Shown: piece by piece, positions 54,035 to 64,000 of the stretch
How positions within the stretch are numbered: position 1 is the stretch's first letter
Layout: each line of letters begins with the position of its first letter
NCBI GenBank assembly: GCA_017460515.1
Contig: JAFUAY010000010.1
Span: 62,001 to 126,000 of the forward strand
Length of the DNA stretch: 64,000 nucleotides
DNA from: Prevotella sp.
Lineage (GTDB): Bacteria; Bacteroidota; Bacteroidia; Bacteroidales; Bacteroidaceae
Reading direction: 5' to 3'
Translations under genes and position numbers: made by a program
The notes under the pieces: generated by a model
Databases searched by the model: none
The model's input: only the letters and a program-made list of their open reading frames with translations
What the model was told of the DNA's origin: nothing

Positions 54035-54085
54035 GAGATTAGCGTTGAGGGTTGAGAGATTAGAGCGGAGGATTGAGAGACTTTA
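54027..54085. repeat. GGTTGAGAGATTAG short tandem repeats
   Basis: Three degenerate copies of a GGTTGAGAGATTAG-type unit lie across the end of the lipoprotein gene and the gap before tolC. They resemble one arm of the palindromic elements seen elsewhere but no partner arm is present. Confidence 0.55.
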
Positions 54086-54089
54086 GGCG

Positions 54090-55577
54090 TTATTGACCCA
54101 ATGTGCCCAATGCTTTGCGAAGCTCTACCTGACTGAGTTTCACGTCAATCTCGGCATCAATCTTCTGTGACTGAGCCTGCAACCAGGCGGTATGAGCCTG
54201 CATGACTGTCGTGGTAGAGATGACGCCCTCCTTGTAACCCAGGTTGGCGGTACGCAGGTTCTCCTCAGCACGGGCAATATTTGATTGTGCCATTGCCAGT
54301 TTCTTGTAAGCTTCGTTGACACGGAAGTTGTTCTGACTGACCTGTAGTTCAATCTTCTCGCGGGCTTCGTCCAGTTCCAGGTTGGCAATAGCTGATGCTC
54401 CCTTTGCCGCGCGTACCTTATATTTAACGTCGCCCCAGTTCCATACCGGAACATGAAGTATCACGCCTACATGCCAAAGACCCGCAAACTTCTTCTCAAA
54501 GCCGTTGAATCCATTGGGATTGCTGATGGAATATCCACCTGTCAGCAATAAGTGAGGCAGATTGCCTGCCTTCAACAGGTTCGTGGTCTGATGAGCCAGG
54601 TCTGCACTATTCTGCAACATCTTCAGTTCAGGACGGTTATCGGGTGAGAATTGTTGGGCAGAGATAGTAGCGTTTGCCTCAGCAACAGCCATGCTGCCGT
54701 CGTTTTCCTCTTTCTCGTCCTCCAGTTCTATCTGCTCATCCATAGACAGTCCACAGAGTTGGCAGAGTAGCATACGGGAAAGGACCAAGCCGTCGGTGAC
54801 CTGTGTCAGCGCCATCTCAGCCTCGTTGACCTTCACGCTGACACTGAGTCCATCGCTCTTCGTAGCCACGCCCTCGGCAATCATCTTCTGCACATCGCTG
54901 TCCAGTTTCTTCACCAGTTCAACGAAACTCTCAGCCAGACGCTGCTTGTGACGGAGCGACACCACCTGCCAATAGGTCTTGTCGATGGTGAACAAGGTCT
55001 GCTGTCGCTGAGCCTCAGCCGAGTTAGCAGCCAGATCTTCATTGATATCGGCCATCTTGTTCGCTGTCATAATGGCACCACCCATGAACAAAGGCTGTGT
55101 GACCACTACGGTTCCAGCTATGAGATTTCGCGTATCAGTACGGAAAGCGTCGACGATTTCACTGCCTACGCCATTCAAGTCGCCAGCCACTTGCGAAAGA
55201 TTGGATGCCATCTTTGCCTGGGCAGCAACAGGCAGTGCTGCAACAACAGGGCCAATGGTTGACTGTACGCCCGTGGCCAGATTACTGCCCATATTGTTCA
55301 GTGATTCCTTCTGGTCATCGTTCAGAATAGAGACCTCCTTGCTTGACCACATATAGCCACCAAAGGCATTCACATGAGGCAAGTATTTTGTACGCATGGA
55401 ACGACGCAGATTCGCTGCCACTTCCTGTTTGATCTTCGACACGCCAATCTGCTTATTTTCCCTCAGTGCCATTGCCCGGCAACTGTCAAGCGACAGCACA
55501 CGCTGTGCGTCGGTACCTATCGTCATCATCACGAGGAGAAAAAACATCCCCACACGTTTTATCATCTTGCTCATCAT
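54090..55577 (-). CDS. TolC-family outer-membrane efflux protein
   Basis: A 495-residue TolC-like protein with two outer-membrane-factor repeats rich in heptad coiled coil (about residues 50-250 and 290-480). Signal peptide VGMFFLLVMMTIGTDAQ, then RVLSLDSCRAMALRENKQIGVSK, the usual start. C-terminal TTTVMQAHTAWLQAQSQKIDAEIDVKLSQVELRKALG matches the second repeat. I chose ATG 55577 since an upstream TTG at 55598 lies within the -7 box. No membrane-fusion or inner-membrane pump gene adjoins it, so it is an orphan outer-membrane factor here. Confidence 0.93.
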   Translation of the reverse strand: MMSKMIKRVGMFFLLVMMTIGTDAQRVLSLDSCRAMALRENKQIGVSKIKQEVAANLRRSMRTKYLPHVNAFGGYMWSSKEVSILNDDQKESLNNMGSNLATGVQSTIGPVVAALPVAAQAKMASNLSQVAGDLNGVGSEIVDAFRTDTRNLIAGTVVVTQPLFMGGAIMTANKMADINEDLAANSAEAQRQQTLFTIDKTYWQVVSLRHKQRLAESFVELVKKLDSDVQKMIAEGVATKSDGLSVSVKVNEAEMALTQVTDGLVLSRMLLCQLCGLSMDEQIELEDEKEENDGSMAVAEANATISAQQFSPDNRPELKMLQNSADLAHQTTNLLKAGNLPHLLLTGGYSISNPNGFNGFEKKFAGLWHVGVILHVPVWNWGDVKYKVRAAKGASAIANLELDEAREKIELQVSQNNFRVNEAYKKLAMAQSNIARAEENLRTANLGYKEGVISTTTVMQAHTAWLQAQSQKIDAEIDVKLSQVELRKALGTLGQ

Positions 55578-55595
55578 ATCAATTTGTTTTGCATG

Positions 55596-55603
55596 CAAAA
55601 GTA
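55596..55603 (-). promoter_or_regulatory. -7 promoter element of the tolC-like gene
   Basis: TACTTTTG on the minus strand followed by CATGC, 18 bp before the chosen ATG. It excludes the longer reading-frame start. Confidence 0.6.
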
Positions 55604-55711
55604 CTGCATTTTTTTGAATTCGCGGAATGATTCACAAATAATTAAATAAAATTAGATATCATAAAAGGTGAAAAATACAGCAAGAGCGTTGGCGGTATGA
55701 GAAGAAAATTG

Positions 55712-55719
55712 TACTTTTG
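55712..55719 (+). promoter_or_regulatory. -7 promoter element of the PL9 gene
   Basis: TACTTTTG followed by CGG, with a TTG about 20 bp upstream (55689-55691); 32 bp before the ATG. Confidence 0.6.
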
Positions 55720-55751
55720 CGGCCAAATATTACAAACTACAACTATTATCT

Positions 55752-58244
55752 ATGGAACAAAAACTACACATCAGAAGATTATGGGCTATCATGTTGGTGC
55801 TGGCTCTAAGTATGGGAAGCCTTGTGGCTAAGGATATCCACGTAGCCACGACGGGCAGTGATACGGGTGACGGTTCGGAACAGTCACCGCTGCTGACCAT
55901 CCAGAAAGCGATGGAAATGGTGGAGGCTGGCGACCGCGTCCTGATTCATGAGGGTACGTACATTATCAGCGAGCGAATCAAGATTCCCGCCCTGCCCACT
56001 ACGGCTGAACGCCGCTGTGAGATGCGAGCCTGGCCTGACGAGGCTGCCGGCAAGGTTATCATTGACGGTTCGGGCATGAACCACACTACGGAGTCGGCCT
56101 TCAAGATGGGGCGTTGCATCTACGTGAACCACGAGGCGAACTACTGGACATTCTACGGACTGACCCTGCAGCATGCCGAGGACAACGGCATGAAGATTGA
56201 GGGTTCGCATAACAGGATAGAGCGCTGCGTGTTCCGCTGGAACAACGACACGGGCTTGCAGATTGGCATGTACAAAGACTGGAAGATAGAGGAGACGAAA
56301 TCACTGCCCATTGCCGGTGTCCCTGCCTTCAACCCCAACTATACTTACTGTCGGGACAACAAGGTCATCAACTGTGATGCCTATGAGAACTACGATAGCA
56401 GGACATATAACGGCACGGATGACGGTGGCGATGCTGACGGATTCGCCTGTAAACTGTTCCCCGGTCCCGGTACGGAGTTCCACGGCTGTCGTGCCTGGAG
56501 CAACAGTGACGACAACTGGGACCTGTATATGGTCTATCACCCGGTAGTCATTGACCACTGCTGGGCTTGGCATGCCGGCTATACACCTACCGGCGAAGCC
56601 ATTGGCAACGGCAACGGATTCAAGCTGGGTGGCGGCGGATCGGCAGGCGGTGCTGCCTTCGACCAGTCGACAGGTGCCCATGTGGTGACCAACTGCGTGG
56701 CCTTTGAGAACCTGCATAAGGGCTTCGACCAGAACAATGCCTACGAGGGTATGTACGTCATCAACTGTACGGCATGGGGCAATGAGTACAACTACCGCTT
56801 CCCTACCCTTTTCAAGTATGGCGGCATGACCATCCGCAACTGTATCGGATGGGGGGCAACGGCTCAGAAGAACGGTGTTCAGGTGGGCAACCATGAGTTC
56901 CTTTCGCCCGACAAAGAAGGCTACCAGGAACCGGATACCGAATTCAACTCATGGACAACCATTGACGGTTGCAACCCTGTGAAGGAGGGCTATAAGGAGG
57001 GAAAGACTCAGATAGAGACCAAAGACCACTCTGGTGAATTCCTCTCACTGAGCGTTGCCGACTTCATGGCTTCACGCGAGGACGACGGTTCACTACCCGA
57101 CAACAACTTCGCCCGACTGAAGCCTGGCAGCATCTTCAAGGATATGGGTACACCCATCATCGGCTATACACCAACACGAAAGATGACAGAGGCCGAGTGT
57201 GCAGCTGCCGGACTGGAGTATATCACTGCCGACGACCTCTTCATTCCTTATAACGATGCTGCACCCGACTTCGGTGCCTACGAGCTGGATGGTGTGCCCG
57301 CAGAGATTATCATTCCTGAAAAGATAGAACTGACCTGTAAGACGGCCAATGCCATGCAGGAGATTACTGAAGGTCAGCCCATAGCAGACATAATTTATGA
57401 ATGGAATGAGGCTGGCACGAACGTTGAGGTGGAAGGGCTGGCAGAAGGACTGACCCACGGTGTTCAGGGCAACACGCTCACCATCAGTGGCACACCGGCA
57501 ACGGGATGCACATTCAAGGTCACCGTCTCAGGCAATGCAGACGAAGGTGTGAAGGCTGTCACGTCGACGGGTATCATCACCACGGTGAAGCCTTTCCGCG
57601 TGCTGACAGGCGACTGGTATCACTTCCAGGATGCAGCAGACAATCTGCCTGCCGACCTGCAAGGGGTGTTGGAACTGATCAACGGTGACAACTCAGAAGC
57701 GACAAAGGCTGCCACAACCATTGACCCAGCAAAGGCAGAAGAGGGAGCACAAGGTGCCGGCTACAGCATCGGAGCAGTCAGCCTGGGACAGAGCAATGGT
57801 GGCATCCGGCTGACACTCAACGAAGGTGTACTGCAACTGGTGCTGAACACATTCTTTACCGGTGGACGTACTTTCCAAATCAGCTATACACTGGCTAACG
57901 GAACCTCCAAAAGCGTGAAGACCTCAAAATTCAGCAAGGGTGCTTACGCGATGGATGTGTTGGAACTGGCAGAGCTGACTACGGAAACAGAACGGATGAA
58001 CGTTCGCAGCATCACCTTCGCACAGAGCGGTGCCAATGGCGGTGCCCGTATCTATGACATGTACGTAAGGGTTCCTGATGGTAAACAGATGGGCATCATA
58101 CGCCAGAAAACGGACGCCCCAGCACAGAGCATCAGTTACTATCAGCTGAATGGACGCAAGATTCAAGCGCCTCAAAAGGGCGTGAATATCATGAGCATCA
58201 GGAAGAGCGACGGTACGACACAGACGAAGAAAGTAGTTTACTAA
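55752..58244 (+). CDS. PL9-type pectate lyase / parallel beta-helix protein
   Basis: An 830-residue exported parallel beta-helix protein. Signal peptide LWAIMLVLALSMGSLVA, then DIHVATTGSDTGDGSEQSPL, the usual start of right-handed beta-helix lyases. The PL9-like core includes GGDADGFACKLFPGPGTEFH, CRAWSNSDDNWDLY, GNGFKLGGGG and KGFDQNN (about residues 220-345); the Asp-rich region and Lys fit Ca-dependent pectate lyases. After about residue 515 come beta-sandwich modules and a tail with QLNGRKIQAPQKGVNIMSIR. Own promoter; convergent with GH98. Substrate inferred as homogalacturonan. Confidence 0.85.
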   Translation: MEQKLHIRRLWAIMLVLALSMGSLVAKDIHVATTGSDTGDGSEQSPLLTIQKAMEMVEAGDRVLIHEGTYIISERIKIPALPTTAERRCEMRAWPDEAAGKVIIDGSGMNHTTESAFKMGRCIYVNHEANYWTFYGLTLQHAEDNGMKIEGSHNRIERCVFRWNNDTGLQIGMYKDWKIEETKSLPIAGVPAFNPNYTYCRDNKVINCDAYENYDSRTYNGTDDGGDADGFACKLFPGPGTEFHGCRAWSNSDDNWDLYMVYHPVVIDHCWAWHAGYTPTGEAIGNGNGFKLGGGGSAGGAAFDQSTGAHVVTNCVAFENLHKGFDQNNAYEGMYVINCTAWGNEYNYRFPTLFKYGGMTIRNCIGWGATAQKNGVQVGNHEFLSPDKEGYQEPDTEFNSWTTIDGCNPVKEGYKEGKTQIETKDHSGEFLSLSVADFMASREDDGSLPDNNFARLKPGSIFKDMGTPIIGYTPTRKMTEAECAAAGLEYITADDLFIPYNDAAPDFGAYELDGVPAEIIIPEKIELTCKTANAMQEITEGQPIADIIYEWNEAGTNVEVEGLAEGLTHGVQGNTLTISGTPATGCTFKVTVSGNADEGVKAVTSTGIITTVKPFRVLTGDWYHFQDAADNLPADLQGVLELINGDNSEATKAATTIDPAKAEEGAQGAGYSIGAVSLGQSNGGIRLTLNEGVLQLVLNTFFTGGRTFQISYTLANGTSKSVKTSKFSKGAYAMDVLELAELTTETERMNVRSITFAQSGANGGARIYDMYVRVPDGKQMGIIRQKTDAPAQSISYYQLNGRKIQAPQKGVNIMSIRKSDGTTQTKKVVY

Positions 58245-58247
58245 AAT

Positions 58248-58423
58248 AATCAATAGAGTTACGGCTTGCAATCAATAGAGTTACGGGTGCTAATCAATAG
58301 AGTTAGCACCCGTAACTCTATTGATTACGATGGCTAAACATGGTGTTTACAAAAGGTAAAGCCTAGTTTTGCTAAAAGCAAAGCCTAGTTTTGCGATGGG
58401 CAAAACTAGGCTTTGCATATAGT
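58248..58423. repeat. Eight 22-bp units with long nested palindromes
   Basis: Eight consecutive 22-bp units, each starting AA. Units 1-3 share AATCAATAGAGTTA; unit 4 is the complement. Units 2-4 form a perfect 24-bp-arm hairpin (58270-58293 with 58303-58326). Units 6-8 share AAAGCCTAGTTTTGC and its complement, forming a 17-bp-arm hairpin (58378-58394 with 58400-58416). They fill the gap between the convergent PL9 and GH98 genes and would form very strong hairpins in both transcripts. Confidence 0.9.
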
Positions 58424-58437
58424 AAGCTTAAAATCAC

Positions 58438-61400
58438 TTATTTTTTGATAACGCGGCGGCAGGTGCCATCAGCACTCACCACGATGTTCAGACCGCGCTG
58501 CAACTGCTGGCGACGTACGCCTGAGAGGCTATAGATGCCTGCAGGAATCTGACGATCGGTAGTAACCACATCGATTGACGTAGGAATAGAGTTGATGCGA
58601 CTTTCAAGCAGCAGGAACTCATTGTAGCCACCACCTGTCTGATCGGTGAAACTGATAACATACTTGCCCTCTGTCTCGATGGTGAACGCCAGTGTGCGCT
58701 CAACAGCAGAGCTCAGATTGGCAGCGGTACTGCCGTTGGCATTCGGAGTGGCAGTGAAAGTTTCAGACGAGGCGACTGCATTTCCTGTAGAGAGATTCAG
58801 GATTTCCACCTTATACTTCGGTGTCTCCTTCCAGGCTGCCATTGCAAAGGTAAGCTTATATTCGCCAGGAGTGAGGCTGAGCGGATAAGCCGACTGACGT
58901 CCGTACTCAGCATTGGTATTGCGCCAATAGAGGGCCTTGCCCTGATAGCCTGTGAAGCCAGCGAAGGTGCGGGCACCAGAACCGTAGTTATTAGGATATT
59001 CATGGACATCGGTACCATCGGTAGCGCGCCATCCTTCCGGCATATTGCCATTGAGCACATTGGTGAAGTCGAGCTTATAAGCCGAGGTCTCATCAACGAA
59101 AGTAGGCTGAATGGTCACATTGTCATCGGGCATCACGAAGGTGATCTTGTCAGGATTGCTGATGTCAATGGTCTTGACCATCGTGAAGTAGATAGAGTTG
59201 ACCACACGCAGTTCGGTAAGACGGAAGCCCGGCTGAGCCTGGATTGTCAGGCTGACGGTATCGCCCTCAGCAGCACGCTCAACATTTGGCACGAGGGTAC
59301 CATTGTCTGTACCACGAACGGTGACGAGGAACTGCTCGGCAGGCATATCAGAAGGATGATAGATGACCTGGTCGATGGTGAGACCCGTGCCACCGGTATT
59401 GGTGATTATGAGGTTGTTATTGCCTGCATTCAGGTTGGCAGTAATCTTCACCTTGCGCCAGTCGTTCTTAGCCACTTTCTCACAAGCTACGGTACGGGCA
59501 TTGCCATTGACGGTGAGCTTGATATTGCCAGCCTTTGAGGTATTGCAGTAACGCACGATGATGTCGTAAGTACCTGCCTCAGCCAGTTTCAGCTGATGAC
59601 GCAGTTCGGCCGAGGTATTGGTTCCCATCTCGACATAACCCATCGCAGCAAAGTCGCTATAGTCCTGTGCCCACCATCCTGAATGGGTCAATGCTACGGT
59701 CTTCACATTCTTATAGTCCATATTCTCGGCCTCGATAACGATAGGACCGACGAAAGCATCAGGTTGCTTAGGAGTCTCCAGTTCCTCGGTATTAATCACA
59801 TCTTCCTGACGTCCGGTAGCCTCGCCTGAGCACTGGATGACTACGGTGCATGGTCCCATGTGTTTCACAGCCAGCTTGTAGACTTTGGTCTCGGCATCAT
59901 AGTCCTCTACAACAGAAGCGGTATAAGAGGTTGTACCCACAGTGTGCTTGGTCAGACTGTTGAGCGGCTTTGTGGTTGCACCTGTAACCATGATTGAATC
60001 AACCTGAATGGTGGTAGAGTCACTGCGATAGTTGTTCAGATAGAACTCAATACGGTCGGAATATTCACGGATGAGTCCGCTGGACAGCTTGGCATAATTG
60101 AGCTTCAGCGTTTCACAAGTGTTATACTGCAGGGGAATCTCAGCCTGAGCACGCTTCTTACTATTCAGGTAAGAGTAAGGAGTATAGGTAACAAGCTGAT
60201 TCTTGTAGCGGTTGACGAAGAGATCGCCCTTTGAAACTTCCGGATACTGTGCATCGAAATCAGCCGTCTTCTTGGCGATGGTTGACCAGCGAGAGGTGTA
60301 AGCCGACTTCTTCACCTGAACAGGGATAGATTTCGCTACATCATCATAGAGAGCAATCACAATGGGAATTGCACCATATCGGCCCGAGCTCTTCAAATAG
60401 AGGAAATTATCCATCCACTGACCATTGCCACGGTTGAAGGGATCGGTCTGCTTATAGACACCATCGTAGAGATCACCCCAGGCAGCATACTTCTGCTCAT
60501 CGCTGCCGCTGCTGATATCATTGACAACCACAATCTTGGTCTTGGAGAGTACTTCTTCACGAGTGGGAATATACATACGACCCTTGATAACCTCACGGAA
60601 CATATCAAGCCAAACACCCTTGAAGTTCGGGAAGAGGCCCCAGTTACGGCGGGTATAGCCATCAACAGTTGAATTGCTGAGGTTCTGGAAGTCCTCAGTC
60701 CAAATCAGCTCGGGGCCATCCCATACGGCACCGCCATTGACAGCCGACTGTTCCATCACGGTTCCGATACCTGCAGAACCTGGATATTTCTTTCCATGAT
60801 TCTCACCCAAGATAGCATCAAGGGCTCCGTTCCAACCACAGTTGTCGTAACGGACACCGTAGTTCGTTGCCAAACCGGAGATGAAGGGGCCCCAGGTGAC
60901 ACTCTCGTTATTGTAGAAACAGCTGGATGTGGTGTACTTATACAGCCACAGACATGCTTCGGGATAATCCTTACAAGCCTTCAAGAGGTCCTTATTGCGC
61001 TTCATCATGCCCATTGGGTTGAGACCATGGCTCCAGACATTTCCACAGAAGGAGATGGTCAGGAAGCCACCATACTGATGGTGCATGGGAACGAGCTTGG
61101 CAAACAGGGCCAGACGTGATGACTGCGTGCTGGAACTCTGGTCGTTTGCCTCATCGAAGCCCCAGAACTGCTCGGCATAGTTCCATCCGAGGAAGTTGGG
61201 ATAGGTCTTGAAGAAGTATTCAAACGTCTCCAGATCATCGTCCTGGATATGGGTATGGCCGCCAGAGGCAGGCTGACAAGTGAACCACATGCCATTCTGC
61301 TGACATACCGAAGCCCACGACTTATAGGTGCGAACGGCACATCGGGGCATACGATACATATTGGTATTTGTATCATAGCCGCATGACAGCGAGAGATTCA

Positions 61401-61608
61401 TGCAGACGTAGGGGCGGATGTCGGTAGGAATCAGATTGATAATCTTCTGAGGGTCAGCAGAGTTCCATACGTCAACATGAATCATCCACAGGGGATGACG
61501 GTTATCAACGGGGCGACGCTGAGCGATATCAGCTGCCGATACTGACAATACAGAGCTTGTCAATAGGAACAAAAGAACGAAAATGTTACGGTAAAATTTC
61601 ATATTCAT
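58438..61608 (-). CDS. GH98-type endo-glycosidase with carbohydrate-binding and repeat domains
   Basis: A 1056-residue exported enzyme. Signal peptide ends SVSAAD. The GH98-like catalytic domain (about residues 30-330) starts RRPVDNRHPLWMIHVDVWNS, with candidate acid Glu in YAEQFWGFDE (about 146) and CGWNGALDAILGE, WTEDFQNLS further on; GH98 members include endo-xylanases and blood-group enzymes. A CBM6/35-type sandwich (about 630-760, IVIEAENMDYKNV) is followed by an InlB-like beta-repeat (about 765-845), a jelly-roll domain and a short tail (IYSLSGVRRQQLQRGLNIVV). ATG 61608 chosen because the promoter lies at 61640-61633. In this context an endo-xylanase is most likely. Confidence 0.82.
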   Translation of the reverse strand: MNMKFYRNIFVLLFLLTSSVLSVSAADIAQRRPVDNRHPLWMIHVDVWNSADPQKIINLIPTDIRPYVCMNLSLSCGYDTNTNMYRMPRCAVRTYKSWASVCQQNGMWFTCQPASGGHTHIQDDDLETFEYFFKTYPNFLGWNYAEQFWGFDEANDQSSSTQSSRLALFAKLVPMHHQYGGFLTISFCGNVWSHGLNPMGMMKRNKDLLKACKDYPEACLWLYKYTTSSCFYNNESVTWGPFISGLATNYGVRYDNCGWNGALDAILGENHGKKYPGSAGIGTVMEQSAVNGGAVWDGPELIWTEDFQNLSNSTVDGYTRRNWGLFPNFKGVWLDMFREVIKGRMYIPTREEVLSKTKIVVVNDISSGSDEQKYAAWGDLYDGVYKQTDPFNRGNGQWMDNFLYLKSSGRYGAIPIVIALYDDVAKSIPVQVKKSAYTSRWSTIAKKTADFDAQYPEVSKGDLFVNRYKNQLVTYTPYSYLNSKKRAQAEIPLQYNTCETLKLNYAKLSSGLIREYSDRIEFYLNNYRSDSTTIQVDSIMVTGATTKPLNSLTKHTVGTTSYTASVVEDYDAETKVYKLAVKHMGPCTVVIQCSGEATGRQEDVINTEELETPKQPDAFVGPIVIEAENMDYKNVKTVALTHSGWWAQDYSDFAAMGYVEMGTNTSAELRHQLKLAEAGTYDIIVRYCNTSKAGNIKLTVNGNARTVACEKVAKNDWRKVKITANLNAGNNNLIITNTGGTGLTIDQVIYHPSDMPAEQFLVTVRGTDNGTLVPNVERAAEGDTVSLTIQAQPGFRLTELRVVNSIYFTMVKTIDISNPDKITFVMPDDNVTIQPTFVDETSAYKLDFTNVLNGNMPEGWRATDGTDVHEYPNNYGSGARTFAGFTGYQGKALYWRNTNAEYGRQSAYPLSLTPGEYKLTFAMAAWKETPKYKVEILNLSTGNAVASSETFTATPNANGSTAANLSSAVERTLAFTIETEGKYVISFTDQTGGGYNEFLLLESRINSIPTSIDVVTTDRQIPAGIYSLSGVRRQQLQRGLNIVVSADGTCRRVIKK

Positions 61609-61632
61609 AATTAAGTCTTTAGAATTTTGCCG

Positions 61633-61640
61633 CAAAGTTA
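61633..61640 (-). promoter_or_regulatory. -7 promoter element of the GH98 gene
   Basis: TAACTTTG on the minus strand followed by CGGC, 24 bp before the chosen ATG. The upstream esterase gene ends about 95 bp away. Confidence 0.6.
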
Positions 61641-61735
61641 AGACAAATTCCAAAGACTTAATTTGAATGACGTCTCAATTATTTTTCTCTACGTTTCGTA
61701 CTTTTAGCGCTGAAACGTAAGAAACTATGTAAGAC

Positions 61736-63805
<2,070 letters not shown>

Positions 63806-64000
63806 TTATTCGAAAAGGAAATCCTGAAGGGTACAGATGGACTGTTCCTTGACAGGCGAAGAGAACGTGAAGAAAATGGCGCACTTGGTATCCAACTGTT
63901 CATAACCCGTTAAGGGAGCTACAAGCTCAGTAGATTGCAGTGGCATATCGGCCTTTAACTCGATGGTGCCAAGATGGATGCCTCCCTTTGAAGCCCAAGG
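63806..64000 (-). CDS. C-terminal end of an exported protein (partial)
   Basis: The last 64 codons and the stop (63808-63806) of a gene that begins beyond the window. The readable tail includes SKGGIHLGTIELKADMPLQS and ends CTLQDFLFE. Alternating strands suit a beta-sandwich such as a carbohydrate-binding module. Codon phase is open throughout. It is 21 bp upstream of the double esterase and clearly in the same operon, so a xylan-related enzyme is likely; the family cannot be told. Confidence 0.6.
   Translation of the reverse strand, partial: PWASKGGIHLGTIELKADMPLQSTELVAPLTGYEQLDTKCAIFFTFSSPVKEQSICTLQDFLFE

Noticed and set aside
55578-55598. TTG start for the TolC-like gene
   Set aside because: It falls in the -7 promoter box; the ATG pair at 55577/55574 fits the signal peptide better.
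58248-58423. Possible integron attC or phage attachment cluster
   Set aside because: No integrase or cassette genes nearby, and units are fixed at 22 bp without the attC core layout.

Overview
The window reads as a chromosome segment from a plant-polysaccharide-degrading Bacteroidota, most probably Prevotellaceae (Prevotella/Segatella/Xylanibacter group). This is an inference from gene content and signals: a type IX secretion (T9SS) gldK-L-M-N cluster, Mfa/Fim-type fimbrillins, many xylan enzymes, and promoters of the Bacteroidota type (a -7 box TAnnTTTG, often with a TTTG/TTG about 19-21 bp upstream). I saw no rRNA, tRNA, insertion sequence, integrase or CRISPR array.

Layout. Bases 1-5500 (minus strand) hold porP/sprF-like, gldK, gldL, gldM and the start of gldN. 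Directly upstream and on the same strand (5529-10391) is a xylan oligosaccharide operon: GPH-type sugar symporter, GH43, an ECF sigma factor overlapping both neighbours, and GH67 alpha-glucuronidase. It is followed by a plus-strand SGNH acetylesterase (10554-12542), a GH97-GH115 minus-strand operon (12767-17277) and a plus-strand GH43 (17478-19544). Together these would remove acetyl, (methyl)glucuronic acid, arabinose and xylose decorations from glucuronoarabinoxylan. Bases 19547-35472 are mostly core genes: pyrH, psd-pssA-DUF4834, a Dabb protein, dnaE, trxA, aquaporin-tsaE, purL, a split chromate transporter and gdhA. Bases 35505-53023 carry an RlpA-like protein and a long fimbrial operon: an OmpA/DUF3575-type protein, a FimB/Mfa2-type anchor, two fimbrillins, a 3610-residue repetitive exported protein, and then a convergent AraC regulator. 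Bases 53252-64000 hold a glycine-zipper lipoprotein, an orphan TolC, a PL9 pectate lyase, a GH98 enzyme, a CE6-CE1 double esterase and the tail of another secreted protein.

How it fits together. The T9SS genes would export and surface-anchor cargo. At least three large exported proteins here (the 3610-residue protein, PL9 and GH98) end in a short conserved tail common on secreted Prevotella proteins, so secretion machine and possible cargo lie in one window.

The most unusual signals are not enzymes. (1) A palindromic repeat family occurs three times, always inside a coding sequence, on the same strand and in the same reading frame. In two copies it encodes most of an N-terminal export signal (RlpA-like and FimB/Mfa2-like proteins); in the third it is an in-frame insertion in purL. 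(2) Three intergenic regions contain degenerate arrays with an exact 22-bp period, built from unrelated sequences but the same spacing. (3) pyrH and purL share a roughly 110-bp composite promoter region with two promoter copies flanking a hairpin. (4) The 3610-residue protein has a super-repeat of about 320-460 residues marked by seven Asp-Pro-Tyr motifs and matches no family I can name.
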